Below are positions 22,343 to 34,437 of a DNA stretch of 64,000 bases, piece after piece (positions within the stretch are counted from its first letter, which is position 1; the number at the start of each line of letters is the position of its first letter). Both the position numbers and the translations under genes were made by a program. Origin of the DNA: Brachionus manjavacas. Its lineage: Eukaryota > Rotifera > Eurotatoria > Ploima > Brachionidae. The notes under the pieces are model-generated. The model saw only the letters and a list, made by a program, of their open reading frames with translations, did not search any database and was not told the origin of the DNA. The stretch spans positions 2,852,001 to 2,916,000 of the forward strand of contig JAHQIY010000009.1 in the NCBI GenBank assembly GCA_019054805.1, in the 5' to 3' direction.

Positions 22343-23345
22343 TTAAAAATAATAGGTATATTTGAACTGGATATTGCATTCCTTTTGATATAAACATGGA
22401 TCTAAAGAAAAGTAAATCAGTTTTTCCCTTTTTCTTAAATTAAAAAAAAACTTACTCAATTTCATCTTCTTGGATTCACACTTTTTATTCAAAATAGAAT
22501 AAAGAATTTTAATAGTTCCATAATTTTCGATCATTAACTCAATAAAATTTGCTTCGATTAGATTTTTTTGAAAGTGTCCAACTTTGACAGCAAAATTTGT
22601 TTTTTCCAATGCCATTAATTATAATAAGAAAATCATCAGTAAACATTATAAATTCTTCCTCTCTTGTCAAATCCACTCTCATCGATAAGTATGTCCACAT
22701 GAACTTGTTAAGCATCAGCCAAACTTTTGATCAATATTTGTAAGCAATCATCGAGCCAAGCCTTTTGCATTCTTCCATGTCCAAAAGGTCTCTTTTAATT
22801 CCACACAAAAATTTGTCTGAATATTGAGAAGATGAAACAATGTAGTTATCTGAAGGGTATATTCAAATTTGGTCTATATGGGTTTGAGACATGTAATCAA
22901 CTTTTACCAATATGTCATCAGCACTATTGGGCATTGTGGTTTTAATGACCAGCGAATTGAAAAAAGTTGTGGCACATTTAAACTTATTGTGATCAGATCC
23001 AAATGAGTTCCAAAAGATCGGATCAAAAATATTTGTGGCTAAGGAAACTGACTGCCTGCACCCGTGTCCGATGTTTGCATGCTACCATTGCTACCACATG
23101 TATTTATCTCCACAAATTCACCGCTGATTGTCTCAAGCCGAATCATGCAGTTACATGCCACCGGCGAATTAGCACTGCATAAAATAAATTCACCTTTTAC
23201 CTTTAAATAAAAATTAAATTAAAAAATTTAAGACATTTTTTTTATCGCTTGCATAGGCTTGGAATAGTGCAGACAAAATTGACCGATTTCATGGAATTCA
23301 AAATTTTTAGAAATAAAATTTGTCAAATGGGGATCATTTCTGGAG
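22343..23345 (-). pseudogene. Degraded secreted protein gene with a VWD-like region
   Basis: Minus-strand open blocks look like exons separated by stops. 23340-23235 reads ENECSSRNDPHLTNF and FEFHEIGQFCLHYSK, resembling the start of a von Willebrand factor D domain (C-x-x-x-x-DPH). 23190-23045 reads GEFILCSANSPVACNC and TISGEFVEINTCGSNG, consistent with the next VWD strands. 23040-22640 gives further cysteine-bearing blocks with a TGA, and 22615-22343 an open block beginning MALEKTNFAVKVGHF. In-frame stops near 23043 and 22870 indicate decay. The VWD assignment rests on motif resemblance and the 3' end is uncertain. Confidence 0.4.
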
Positions 23346-23654
23346 CTGCACTCGTTCTCATTAATGGCCCTTCAGAAAAAAATAAAAAAAAATTTTTTTC
23401 CAGATACTTATCAAGGTAGGGCTGAATGCAGAGACCAAAAGAATAAAAGAAAGTTTATTTTAAAGATGTCACAAATTTTTCAAGTATTTATACAATTTAA
23501 AATTAATCAACTTTCAAAAAGAATCATTCAAAAACAGTTTTTTTCATTTTATAAAATTCTTCAATTTTCATGACTTTTATTTAATTTTACACGTCATTAA
23601 AAATTATTTTTAGATTTATAACATTTTAAATTTTTTTTTAGAATTTCTTAAATT

Positions 23655-24544
23655 TTATTGAAACAAAATTTGCGTTAATCGGTGCCAAATATTTGGCTTG
23701 TGGCAAAAATCTTGGTTTATTCTGACAACCTTTTGCACATAGGGTAAATTTTTAGCCATGGTCACTAGCTCTACATATCCAGCTTGAATTTTTCGAATGT
23801 AATCTTCATTAATTTGTTCCTCGCCGACTCTATCCCTCAGCTTTATTCGCTGCATACACAATTGTATCTCTTGTTCATCATTATCTGCATTCAAATGAAC
23901 AACAAAGAGCCTTGTTTTCGTGTAAAGTTCATTTACTATTTTGCCATGGATCTTGTCGTATTCAAGCAAATGTTCTGGCAGATAAAGGTGCTTTGCTATT
24001 TTTATAAAAACCCATTTGCTTTTAAATAAAAAAATTAAACAAACTTTTAAAAAAATGTCTAAAATTAATACTCTGACAAAAAACTTCTTTCTGTGAGAAA
24101 AACAGAATCCGAACTTTTACTAAATTGATAAATGATATTCAATAACTTTGACACCATTACAATTAATTGAAATTTAAAAAGATAAAAAGAATCTTTGGTC
24201 TCTAAGCTTTGATAATACAGCTCGAGGCAATTTTTATGAGATTCCTCGCATTTTATTTTGGACCAGTACTCGACTGGTTCGCTAATTAAACTAAGAGATT
24301 CATTTTCGAGCATGAGTTTTTTAAGGAAATAACTTTTACCGATTCCAATGTTTCCATCAATGCTGATTACTGTTTTTCCATAGAAGAGTGAACTGTATTG
24401 ATCTAGCAAAGTGTTGACAACATCATGAACAAGGTTTATGTTGTTCAAAGATGGATTTAGGTCGTTTAGCAAATTTGCGAAGATGCCAAGGTTCGAATCA
24501 ACAAATGCTGAGTTTGGATCCAAATTTTCGTAAATTAATTTCAT
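23655..24544 (-). CDS. Deoxynucleoside kinase (dNK/dCK/TK2-type)
   Basis: Two exons on the minus strand, 24544-24078 and 24018-23655, with a 59-bp intron; 276 residues. Exon 1 has the P-loop SIDGNIGIGKS (residues about 62-72), the EPVEYW substrate motif, FQLIVM, and LTERS, the ERS catalytic motif. Exon 2 has VVHLNADNDEQEIQLCMQRI, matching the strand plus the arginine-rich LID area (RIKLRDRVGEE) of the family. These enzymes phosphorylate deoxynucleosides for nucleotide salvage. An N-terminal extension of about 60 residues precedes the P-loop, without a clear mitochondrial signal. All motifs are intact and the splice sites join in frame. Confidence 0.88.
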
Positions 24545-25070
24545 TTTTTTTCTGAATTATTTTTAAAAGATTTAGATAATTAATGAAAATAATTTTTTGT
24601 AAAGCTATTTTTGAAAATTTGTTTTTTATCGAGCCAAATATTTTAAATAGCAATTTAAAGTTGCTGATTAAAATTAGAATTTAGTTAAAAAAAGAAGGAT
24701 AAAATTTTTTGACATTTTTTTTTAAAGATTTTCAATTTAAGTCCAGCATCGAAATACTTGTTCAAAACTTTGAATTAAGAACTAAATTTATACTTAGAAC
24801 TAAGTTTAGCGTTTTTGAAGGATATAAAAATAGATTTTGAGTTTTGCAGAAGCAAAATTTAAAAAAAAATTTTTTTTTCATTAATAAAAATTAGATTGTT
24901 AAATTTAATTGTGAATTTTTATTTTTTATTTTATCTATTTATTTATTTATTCAATGAACGAATTAAGACAAATTGTTCATAAACTTAATTTGAGGGTTTT
25001 TCAAAAATATTTTCCTATTTCAAAATTTATTTCATTGGGGTTGTGAATTTAGTTTCAATTCAGAAAGGTG
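24545..25070. other. AT-rich spacer upstream of dNK
   Basis: No gene seen. A TTTATTTATTTATTTATTC stretch at about 24938-24955 resembles a retroelement terminus. Confidence 0.35.
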
Positions 25071-25350
25071 TTATAATAATATAAGTTACAACAAGCTAGC
25101 AAGCTAGGCTTGCGAAGAAGAGAAACAGTAGGATCCCATCTATGGTAACTGTGGTTTGTAATAATAACAATAACAATATAAAAAAAAAAAAAAAAAATTT
25201 TTTTTCTCTTTTTTCCTTTTCTTTTTTTTCTATTCCGATCTTCTGGTATGACCCATTCCTTTTCTAGTTGCTAAGCCTTCCCACCTGTGTTTAGAGCATA
25301 GTCGCTTCCAGCTCTACCTTCATCACAACAAAAGATTGTTCTTTGTTAGG

Positions 25351-28264
25351 TCACCATTCTCTCGTATCGATTCTACCGAGCCTCATGACTTCATCCATGG
25401 TAGGTTTCTCCTTACGTCTGTACTTATCCAGTATGTTCTTGAATTGGTTGACGGATATGGATTGAACGATCTCTTGGGGAAGGGCGTTCAATGGCATAGT
25501 CACTCTATAAGTGAAAAAGTGCTCTCTTAGTTGGCTGTTGGCTGGAATTGGTCGGACAAAGCTGTGCTGGTTGGAGCTTCTTCTTGTTCTACCGTTGACT
25601 TTGACATACAGGGCTATATGCCAGTTTACAATGTTGGTGCCTGTGTAACATTTATAGAATTGAATAAGATCACCTCTAGTCCTCCTGTCCTCCAGGGAGG
25701 TCAGATTTAGTTTCATCAGTCTCTCACTGTAGTCAAGATTTTTAAACTGTTTGACCAATTTGGTAGCTCTCCTTTGGACATTCTCTATGGAGGTGATGTC
25801 TCTCCTTAGATGTGGTGAACAGGCCACAGCGGCGTATTCTAGATGTGGGCGGACAAAGGTGGTGTAGAGGGTTCTGAAGATGGTCGGTGTCCAGCATTTA
25901 AATGTCTTTCTAAGGATACTTAGTGCTCTTGTTGCTTTTGACACCGCATTCGATATCTGGTTCTCCGATTTCAAGTTGGAGGATAACATAATGCCAAGGT
26001 CACGTTGCACTTCAGTATATTCCAGAACGTGTCTGTTTGAGGAATCTGCCTTTTCCATGGTCAGTTGTGGTCTAGTACAGCTTTTCTTACTTATTTCCAT
26101 GACTTTGCATTTATCTGGGTGGAACAACATACGCCATTCCTTGGCCCAGTCGACAAGGGCGTCTAGGTCTTTCTGGACAAGCGCAAGGTCAACGCTATTC
26201 TTTATCACCCCGATAAGTTTGCTGTCATCTACAAAAAGCTTGATGATGTGATTGACAACTGCCGGCATGTCATTTATGAAGATGACGAAGAGGATAGGTC
26301 CGAGGACGCTCCCCTGAGGCACTCCGCTTGTAACAGGTTTCCATTCCGAGTAGCTGTCACCAATCATAACTCTTTGCTTCCTACCGCTTAGATAACTTCT
26401 TATCCAGTTACTTAGTTCTTGGCAGAAGCCCAGTTGCTTCAGCTTGAAATGGAGTGACTCATGACATACTTTATCGAAGGCCTTCTGAAAATCCAAGAAG
26501 ATTACTAAGGTTAGGTGGCCATTGTTAAAGGCATCCGTTATCGTATCCATAGTCTCCAGGAGATTCGTAATACAAGACTTTTTTTGTACAAAACCATGTT
26601 GCTCCTTGGTGATCAGTTCGTTATTAATAAGGTGTTCCATCATCACATCCCTGACCATTTTTTCGATAATCTTACATGGGATAGCTGTGAGTGAGATTGG
26701 GCGGTAGTTTGCTGGATCAGTCTTGTCGCCTTTCTTGAATACTGGGGTGAGTTCGCGTTTTTCCAGCACTCTGGTACAACTCCGAATTTGAGCGAGTTCC
26801 TGAATATGCTATTGAGTAATGGGCCGAAAGTTTCCGAGCAGTTTTTTAGTACCAATGGATGAATGCCATCCGGGCCTACAGATTTTCTAGTATTAGTTTA
26901 GACAGTGCCCTTATTACCTTACTAACTGTGAACAACTCTTCAGGTTTGACTGAGCATTGGACTCTTATGTTGTAATGTCTGGATCTCGAGTCACCTCGGA
27001 TTGGTTCTGATTGAGTGCTGAAAACCATGCAGAACTGGTCATTCAGAATGTTAACTATGGATTCGGTTGCTGTTGTGATCGTGCCATTAGGATCTTTCAT
27101 CATTCTAATTGATTCCTTGCAGATTTTCTGATTGTCGATGTAGCTGTAAAGTAGCTTGGGTTCCTTTTTACACCTTGAGGCAAGGTTGGATTCAAAATTG
27201 AGGCGCGCTATCCTGAAAGCTATTTTTATATCTTTGCAGACCTTTTTATACTCCTCAGTGACGCTATCACACAAGTTACCCGCTCTGATTCGACAGAATA
27301 GTCCAAACTTAATTTTTGCCATGTGTTTGATCTCCTTGCTTAGCCACTTCGGTCTTAGCTTTCTTATAGAGCAAGGTTCGATGATAGGGATGCTGGTTTC
27401 CAGTGACTGTTGATATTTGTCGAGTAGTGAAGTGAACGCTTCATTTGGGTCATTGTCCAAGGGAGACAGCGATGACATGATTTGGGTAATCTGCTCATAA
27501 TTACCTTTGTTGAAGTTCCTCTTGGCTAAACCTGTCTACCTGTGATTTCTAGATTTAAGTTGGTAATCCCAGTTCAAGGTGCAGTGCAGTCGATTTTTCT
27601 CGGACGAAGATATCGGTGGACCATGAAAGATCTGGTAGACTCGACTAGGATCGTTAGAGATGATCAGGTCCAGTACGTTGTTTCCAAAGGTAGGTTGATT
27701 GACTAATTGAAAGAGTTCGTACCCAAGGAGGCAATTTACCATTTCAATGCTTGACTTGCGGCCTTTTTTTGTTCCGAATGTGGCACCAAGATCGGTCCAT
27801 TTAATATCTGGGTGGTTAAAATCGCCAGCTATTACCAGTCCTGAATTCCTTCTGTCGGTCACGATTTTTGCCTTTGCGATGGCTTTGAGGATAGCTCGGT
27901 TAGAGTCGTGAAATGATTGAGGTGGCCGGTAGATGCAGCCAACAACAAGGGAATCTATGTCCAGGGTAACATTCCACCATATCATTTCACCGTCATTGGG
28001 CAACTCAAGTTCCTCCATGGCTACCACATCCTTCCTAACGTAAATGGCTACGCCTCCGTGACTGACCAGTCGGTTCTTGATAAAATGGTTGTACCCATCT
28101 AAAGCTACCAGTGATTTGTCGTTGAACCACGTTTCGGTAATCAATATGATGTGCGGCATTGCAGCAGAGTGGATGAGGGCCTTGAACTCGTCCCATTTGT
28201 TGACAAGTGAGGTTGCATTTGTATAAAAAAATCTAATTGAGGATATGCTCATTTTTCTGTTCAT
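25351..28264 (-). pseudogene. CR1-like LINE ORF2 (endonuclease, reverse transcriptase), broken
   Basis: Probable start MNRKMSISSIRF at 28264. The endonuclease carries LITETWFN, HGGVAIYVRKD, GCIYRPPQS, VIAGDFNHPDIKW and LDLIISND. A TAG at 27536-27538 interrupts the same frame, which resumes toward MSSLSPLDND. Frameshifts occur near 26890 (before SVGPDGIHPLVLKN) and near 26775 (between VPECWK and LTPVFKKGDKTDPANYRPIS). The reverse transcriptase then reads intact: IFLDFQKAFDKVCHESL, SGVPQGSVLGPILFVIFIND and the catalytic box LFVDDSKLIG, then a CR1-type C-terminus (RPHLEYAAVACSPHL). The end at 25351 is TGA after RIDTREW. Confidence 0.88.
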
Positions 28265-28292
28265 CGACACTTCCTCCTGACTACATGAGTGA

Positions 28293-29069
28293 TCAACACT
28301 CAATGTAGATTTCCTTAAGCTTGTTGAAGCGGATACCCCAGTAGAACTTTCTACCATTCTTTGTACCATAGTGGTGCCTCCCGTATCCTTCAGGTAATTT
28401 ATCATTTCTTTCATTTCTTTCTTTCCGTAGTTTGTATTCAAGTTCTCTCTCATCAGATGTCTTGTCAGGATTGATAAAGACATGTTTAAAACTAGAATCT
28501 CTTAGGTTCCTCGCATTCTTCATTGCTGTCTGCTTCCCAATCAAGTCCTTAAATTCGACTATAATTTTATCTATGGTCTTACCACTGTTGTCGGTGTTTT
28601 TCTTTTTCCAACTTATCCGTCTCTGACTTTTAACACTTGATCTATCCATTTTCAGGATTTTCAAAACTTCATCCACTTTCGTCTTATCTTCCTCCTCTCC
28701 CTCCTCACCGATTCCGGAAAATACCACATTATTCTCAATTTCTCTGATTTCACTTACTACTTTGGTCAAACTCGCTCGTATCACGCGGGATTCTTCCCTT
28801 ATTTTACCACCACCAACTATTTCACTCCATGACATCCCTGACTTCTCATTTTCGTTACCTTGTTTTTGTTTGAGATCCTCAACAGTTTTCTTCAAGTCAT
28901 CTATCTCAGCTTTTTGCTTTTTTACAGTATTACACGATACTCTGATATAGTGGTGGAATTTTTTCGTTGCCACACTATGCTGTCCGGCTCCTAAGGATTC
29001 CCAGTCCTCAAGATTATAAATTTCCTGAGGATTATCACCACCTAAATCACCAATAATGCTGTCTGTCAT
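28293..29069 (-). CDS. CR1-like LINE ORF1 protein
   Basis: Intact 258-residue frame. Residues ~45-75 form a charged coiled-coil-like stretch (KKQKAEIDDLKKTVEDLKQK), followed by MSWSEIVGGGK and a region like an ORF1 nucleic-acid-binding domain: NVVFSGIGE, then a basic segment, KTIDKIIVEF and RNLRDSSFKHVFINPDKT. ORF1 proteins of this kind bind LINE RNA. It ends 28 bases before the probable ORF2 start. Confidence 0.8.
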   Translation of the reverse strand: MTDSIIGDLGGDNPQEIYNLEDWESLGAGQHSVATKKFHHYIRVSCNTVKKQKAEIDDLKKTVEDLKQKQGNENEKSGMSWSEIVGGGKIREESRVIRASLTKVVSEIREIENNVVFSGIGEEGEEEDKTKVDEVLKILKMDRSSVKSQRRISWKKKNTDNSGKTIDKIIVEFKDLIGKQTAMKNARNLRDSSFKHVFINPDKTSDERELEYKLRKERNERNDKLPEGYGRHHYGTKNGRKFYWGIRFNKLKEIYIEC

Positions 29070-29085
29070 TACCCAAAATTTTTTT

Positions 29086-30180
29086 TTTATGTTAATTGAA
29101 TGTTGAAAAGTTTTTTTAGTAAAGGAAATAATCTTGTTTTGGAAAATTCTTGATTTTTAGCAAATCTGCAATTTGCAAAATGACAAATTTACAGTAATTA
29201 AGATGAATTTAAAATTTAAAAAAAAAAAAATTGTAAAATTTCCTGAAAATTTTTTTTTTTTAAAATTCGATTTTTTTGTGCAAGATTTGGTAATTTAATT
29301 TTAGGAAAGTTGTAAAATTTTGTCAAATTTTGTTTAAAATTTTTGATTGCAAACAAATACAGAAAATAATGTCAATGTCAATTGTGGAATGGTTTGAGTA
29401 AGATGCTTTTAAGGACCACTTATAAGGAAAATAAAAATCAAATTTAAAGCATTTTGGAGTAAAGGAAAAGTTTATTTAAAGAACTTTTGAGCATATTTTG
29501 ACAGTCTCTGATGATTAGAACATTCGCCATCTTTTTCAAAGTTTTTTGTAGACTAATTGTACTGAGCAAATTTGCTTAAAATTAAGAATTTTACAGAACT
29601 AAAGTATCTCTTTAAGTAAAAATCTATTTAAACTTTTCTTAATTGAAAAGATCGGTGCTGGGCTTTAAGTTATCTTAAATCCCTCATTAGTGCGCGTACT
29701 AAAAATCAAGAGATTTTTTTTTATTTAAAAAAAGGTAAAAATTGTTTTTATTTTCTTAAGATCCGTGTTCATATCAAAAAGAATGCGAGTCTCCAGTCGA
29801 AAAATGTCACTTGTGTTAATAAGAATTAAACTATTTTTTCGAAATTTATCACTATTAAATTATTAAAATTTGGTTACGTCAAATAATGTTTAATTTAGAT
29901 GACTTAGAATTTATTTTCCGTAAAGACGAGAACAAATAAAAATTTGATGATTCAATAAAAACAAAAAATAACTTTTTGACGTAATAAATAAATAAGCATA
30001 TATTCTGTTTGTTTTAAATAAATCAATTTAAAAAAAAATCAATGTAAGATTAAATAAAAAAGTTATCGTATTAAAATCTATTCCTAATTTGGATTTAAAA
30101 TAAATATATCAGAAGCGATAATGTTTTTAAACCATCAATTAAATAAAAATTTATAAAGTTATTTTTATCTTAATTAATTT
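29086..30180. other. AT-rich spacer with inverted TACGTC repeat copy 3
   Basis: No gene. At about 29833-29985 lies a minus-oriented copy of the TACGTC/GACGTA repeat (GGTTACGTCAAA near 29871 and TTTTTGACGTAATAA near 29974). Confidence 0.45.
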
Positions 30181-30184
30181 CAAA

Positions 30185-31380
30185 AAAGTATGCATACTCC
30201 AGTTCTATCAGTTAATCTTAATAAAGATTCTGAACAAATAAACTGCTCAAATTTCGAAAAATTAAGGGATCAATCTAAAAAGTCAACAAAATAACTTGTT
30301 GCCAAAGTTCAAACAAGTAAGCAAATCAAGCGCGTTTCATAATCCGACAATTCACAAACAGCTGAATCGAAAAAACTTAAAGATCAAACTAATGATAAGG
30401 AAAACAATGAACTTTATTGCGTTATTCAAGACAATAATACAGAACAGAATTCAGATGAAAACAACACCGATTTCATACAAAAACAGTCAAACTCAAACAT
30501 ACAATGATGAAAAATTTATCAAGTCAGCTATCCTCTAAGAACAGGTTAGTAATTACACACTGGAACTGTATTCACTTACCTAGTAGGGTTCATCTCTTAG
30601 GAAATTTTTTAGCTCAAAAATGTCCCGACATTGTCTTGCCCAATGAATTAAAGATGAATTAAGTGAGACAAATTTTTATCTTGATTTTCACAATTATCAG
30701 TTCTTATCTAGGAGGAGTAGCTTTTTTAATTAAAGAAGAAATTGAATTTTTATAAGATTATACTTATGATGAATTCAATTAAGAAGTCCTTTGTATAAAA
30801 CTTAATTTAGGAAAGAAAAATGAATTAGTTTTATTTAGTCTATATAATCCATCCAGTGTACTTCTTAACTTTGAGCTTTTTAAAACAGTTAATAAAGAAT
30901 GTAAATTCAATATTTTTGTTTCAATTTTTTTAAAAAAAGAATTACTTTGAAATTCTTGATCTTTTTTTAGTTTCATCTTCATTAATTGACAAAATTACCG
31001 AATTCAATGTGTTAAATAGTCAAGACATGACTAGTGACCATTTCCCAATCGAAGCATCAATTTCTATGGCTATCAGTTAGAAAAAAAAATCAACAGCCAA
31101 AAAATTTAACTATAAGAAGTATTGAATACCCAACTTCATTGTGTAATTGCTACCTTACTATTTTTACTTTTTTCCTGAAACCTGAACTATGTAAACATAT
31201 GCCACAAGTAACAATGTCTTCTAAACTTTCATTTTTTTTCAGCTTATTTACTTTATTTTGATTTTTTTTCATCTCATTTTATTATCTTTAATTTTATTTT
31301 TTTTTTGATTTTGTTTTTTTTTAATTTATTATGAAGGGGCCCTAGCTCGGTACAGAAATCAAATAAATAAATAAAAATAT
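30185..31380 (+). mobile_element. Internally deleted Jockey-like LINE derivative 1
   Basis: Plus-strand remains of the 5.5-kb LINE family. About 30190-30500 matches the tail of ORF1; 30505-31080 matches the ORF2 endonuclease (RLVITHWNCIHLPSR, LAQKCPDIV, FEILDLFLVSSSLIDK, MTSDHFPIEASI), with stops. Then the sequence jumps to the ORF2 end, IEYPTSLCNCYLTIFTFF, and the 3' region with the GGGCCCTAGCTCGGTAC hairpin at about 31336 and AAATAAATAAATAAA. The entire reverse transcriptase is missing. Confidence 0.82.
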
Positions 31381-31384
31381 AACA

Positions 31385-32545
31385 ACTAACTTAAATCGGT
31401 CATTGTTTAAGTAAGCACAATGAAGAGAAAAATGAAAAAGATAAACCTGAGTTAATTCACGACTTTGTTTTATATAAGCCATAGGAAAGCCATGGTTAGG
31501 TTCCATAAGAAGTTAAGACCATTATTGGAATCTTGTCAGGCCCCACAATAATGCATGGTTTAAAGTGTGTGGTGTCAATTGTCGGACAAAAACAGAAATG
31601 CTATTTTTGTGATGATGAAGGGCACAACATAGCGAAATGCCCTGTCAAAGAAACACTATGTGAAAATTATCATCAGAAAGGAGACTTGACACAAAAATGT
31701 TCCATTGCCGAAAAGCTTAAGTCGCTTGAGAGGAAAAAGATTAACTACAATGATCTTTACATCGATCAAGAAGAAACACAATCAATAATTGAAGATGGCC
31801 AAAAAGATAATAATGAAAATGAGATGCCAAAAACACCTGGATATCAGCCAAAAAATTTCAATGACGTAATATCCCAAATAAGCCCTCAAGACATTAAAAC
31901 TCCAGTTTTAGAAGATAGTTTGGTAAGTCGTTTAAACGATTTTCTGCTAATATGTCAGTCACCTGTCAATGTACGCTCAAATGATCAGAATGAGACCGAA
32001 ACTTTTTTCCAAACCAAAAATCAAATCAAGAGATTTCCCGAATCTGATCCAAATGAAAAAAAGCTCACTGAAAAAGAATAAAAGAAACCATTAGTTACCT
32101 TAGAAAATGAAAAAGACCTTCGAGTCTGAATCAAACATTTCAATAATTGAATGTTCAAATCAAGAAGATCAATCATCCAACGAAGTTGTTCAGCAAACTT
32201 CCAGTCAAACAGCTTAGAAGAAAAATAGTTTTATTTGATGAAATAAAACTTCAAGCTGTCTTCAAGTCTTCAAGCTGGTTGATAAATTTAAAGCGGGTTT
32301 TGAATCAAGGTATGTTGAATACCCAACTCCATTGTGTAATTGCCATCTTACTATTTCTTCTTTCTTTTCTGAACTGTTCAATACTTAAATACTTTGCACA
32401 TGTCACCTCTTATAATTTATCAATTTTTATTGTCTTTTTATTATATTTTAACTTATTTTAATTTTTCTTATATTTTTTCTTTTCATTTTTATTTATTTTT
32501 TTTTTTTTAATCCTGAAGGAACTCAAGCTCGGTACAGAACAATTT
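31385..32545 (+). mobile_element. Internally deleted Jockey-like LINE derivative 2
   Basis: Directly follows derivative 1 in the same orientation. 31533-32081 is ORF1 from the zinc knuckles onward (CYFCDDEGHNIAKC, then LCENYHQKGDLTQKC), continuing into SIAEKLKSLERKKINYNDL, which parallels copy 1. The whole of ORF2 except the last ~30 codons (GFESRYVEYPTPLCNCHLTI, about 32286-32345) is missing. It ends with the family tail CCTGAAGGAACTCAAGCTCG at about 32512. The ORF1 frame is open for 182 codons but starts inside the protein. Confidence 0.82.
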
Positions 32546-32630
32546 TAGGATTAGATGAACTAATAGTTCATAAAACCTGAGAACAAGAATTGTTCCATTA
32601 ACAAGTGAACTATAGTTCATCTATCCGACA
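32546..32630. repeat. Short inverted repeat (hairpin/MITE-like)
   Basis: GGATTAGATGAACTAATAGT on the left pairs with ACTATAGTTCATCTATCC on the right around a ~35-bp loop. It abuts the 3' end of LINE derivative 2. Confidence 0.5.
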
Positions 32631-34437
32631 TGTTCCGAAAAATTTTATTTTTTTCTTTATAAATTTTGATTTTAGTGATGATTGCCGTTCATTTGATGCA
32701 TTTTAACAAAAACAAAATTTATAAAAAATAAAAAACAGAGCGAATAGTTTTTAAACAAATATTATCTAAAGGATCATCATATCACAAACCCAAAGTCAAA
32801 ATTTATAAAAATAAAACAAAATTTTTCATGCTTGCAATATTAACTTAAGATTAATTTATTTAGAAATTAAAAAAAATATTTGAAACATCACACTTTTCAA
32901 TGTAATTTCAACATTGGATACATTTTGTAATTCAAACACAAAAAATCAAACCAATTTTTTTTAAAATTATTTTTACCAAAATAAAAAACATTTTCGCAAC
33001 TGAAAAAAAAACTAAAGTAAAAAAATAATAAAAAATTGTAAAAATAGAAATTGTAAATATAATTTTAATTAATTGAAATTGATTTCAGTTGAATTAGAAA
33101 ATAGAAAAGCAATTATTAGTGACTGCTAATTAAAATTTTGACTTCACTAAAGAAACTATTGTTTAAATTAAATGAGTATTTTAAATGAGTATTTGTTTTA
33201 TTAAACGTGAATTTTTTAACTATCCAAGAATCAAGTGTTAAGTTTAAAGTTGATTGTAAAAAATCACACTCAACGCTTAACACTTCAACTTCTTCTAATG
33301 TGAAACTTTTGGTATGTTTTACAAAATTTGTGGTTAAAATCTAATACCGTCCCTAAAGCTGTATTTTTTAAGGAATTGGAATTAAAATAAAAATTGAATA
33401 AATTAGACTGATGACTAGTAGAACTAAAACTTCAATTTTTTTTCTTTAATAAACTTGACAAAATTCTGAAAAAATCAATGGTTTTATTCTATTGCATTTT
33501 AGCTTTATTTTAAAAAAATTAAGTCTCCAAATCTTGTAATTTTTTTAAAATTTTGAATATTTTAATTATATTGATAATTTAGTGACCACTGGTCATAACA
33601 TTTACCTGACATTTTGAATAGGTCGTATGATGTAGTCTTATGACTAAAAAACACTTTTTAATATCTGGATCTGTAATTTATTTTTTGATCATAAAATTAA
33701 TCCTAAAATTTGGTATTTTTGTTGTAAATTTTTTTGCAATAGATGATTAAGAAAATAGCTCTTTTAAAATAAAACCCTTCTAGTTCACAAATTCTAAGTA
33801 ATATTTTACAAAGATGATAAAATGTTAAAAATAGAGAGAAGATTTTTAATTAAATCTTGAAAAATTATTGTTGTCTACTACAAGTCAATATTCCGACCAA
33901 ATTATTATAAGTTAAAAAAATTTTTTTGTTCATTTAATTTTTTATTAAGTTTATTAGGATTAAAAATATGATCAATTGATCACAAAATTTACCAGCCGCA
34001 GATTTTCAAAAAAAATTGAAAAGAATTAAAATTAAATTGGCATAAACCATTAATTCAGTAAATTACTTAATTTTATTTAAAGAAGATTAACAATAGCTGG
34101 CTTAAATCGCTTGCCTAGCTACAGATAAATAATTTCCAAATTATAAATATTTGAAATTTCAATATATTTTGTGTTTATCAAAACTTATTTAAGCTAAAAT
34201 ACTTATTTGTATTGAACGAAAAATTGGGTAAAAATTAGCAAAAAATTTATTTACCCTTTAAATAAAAAATTCATCAACTAAAAAAAATATTTGAATTAAA
34301 AAATCGATCGACTCTGAAAATTAATTAAAAAAGTCAAAACTTACTTTATTTTTTTTTAAATAAATAAAAGATGACATTTAAATATAAGAGGAGTTTTTGA
34401 ATTATTTTCAATTTCATATCAGATATTTAAAATTAGT
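32631..34437. other. 1.8 kb AT-rich sequence without a gene
   Basis: Only low-complexity AT-rich sequence; no reading frame, repeat or RNA gene that I can support. Confidence 0.4.

Larger units (their letters stand above)
25075..29085 (-). mobile_element. CR1/Jockey-superfamily LINE, near full length, inactivated
   Basis: A 4-kb minus-strand non-LTR retrotransposon: ORF1 (29069-28293), ORF2 endonuclease and reverse transcriptase (about 28264-25351), then a 3' untranslated region. Its coding part is visibly much richer in G+C than the surrounding ~75-80% AT sequence and unlike the AT-rich LINE at 5.5 kb. It has one nonsense codon and at least two frameshifts in ORF2. The 3' end is placed near 25075 from the end of the non-low-complexity sequence and is approximate. 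Confidence 0.9.
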
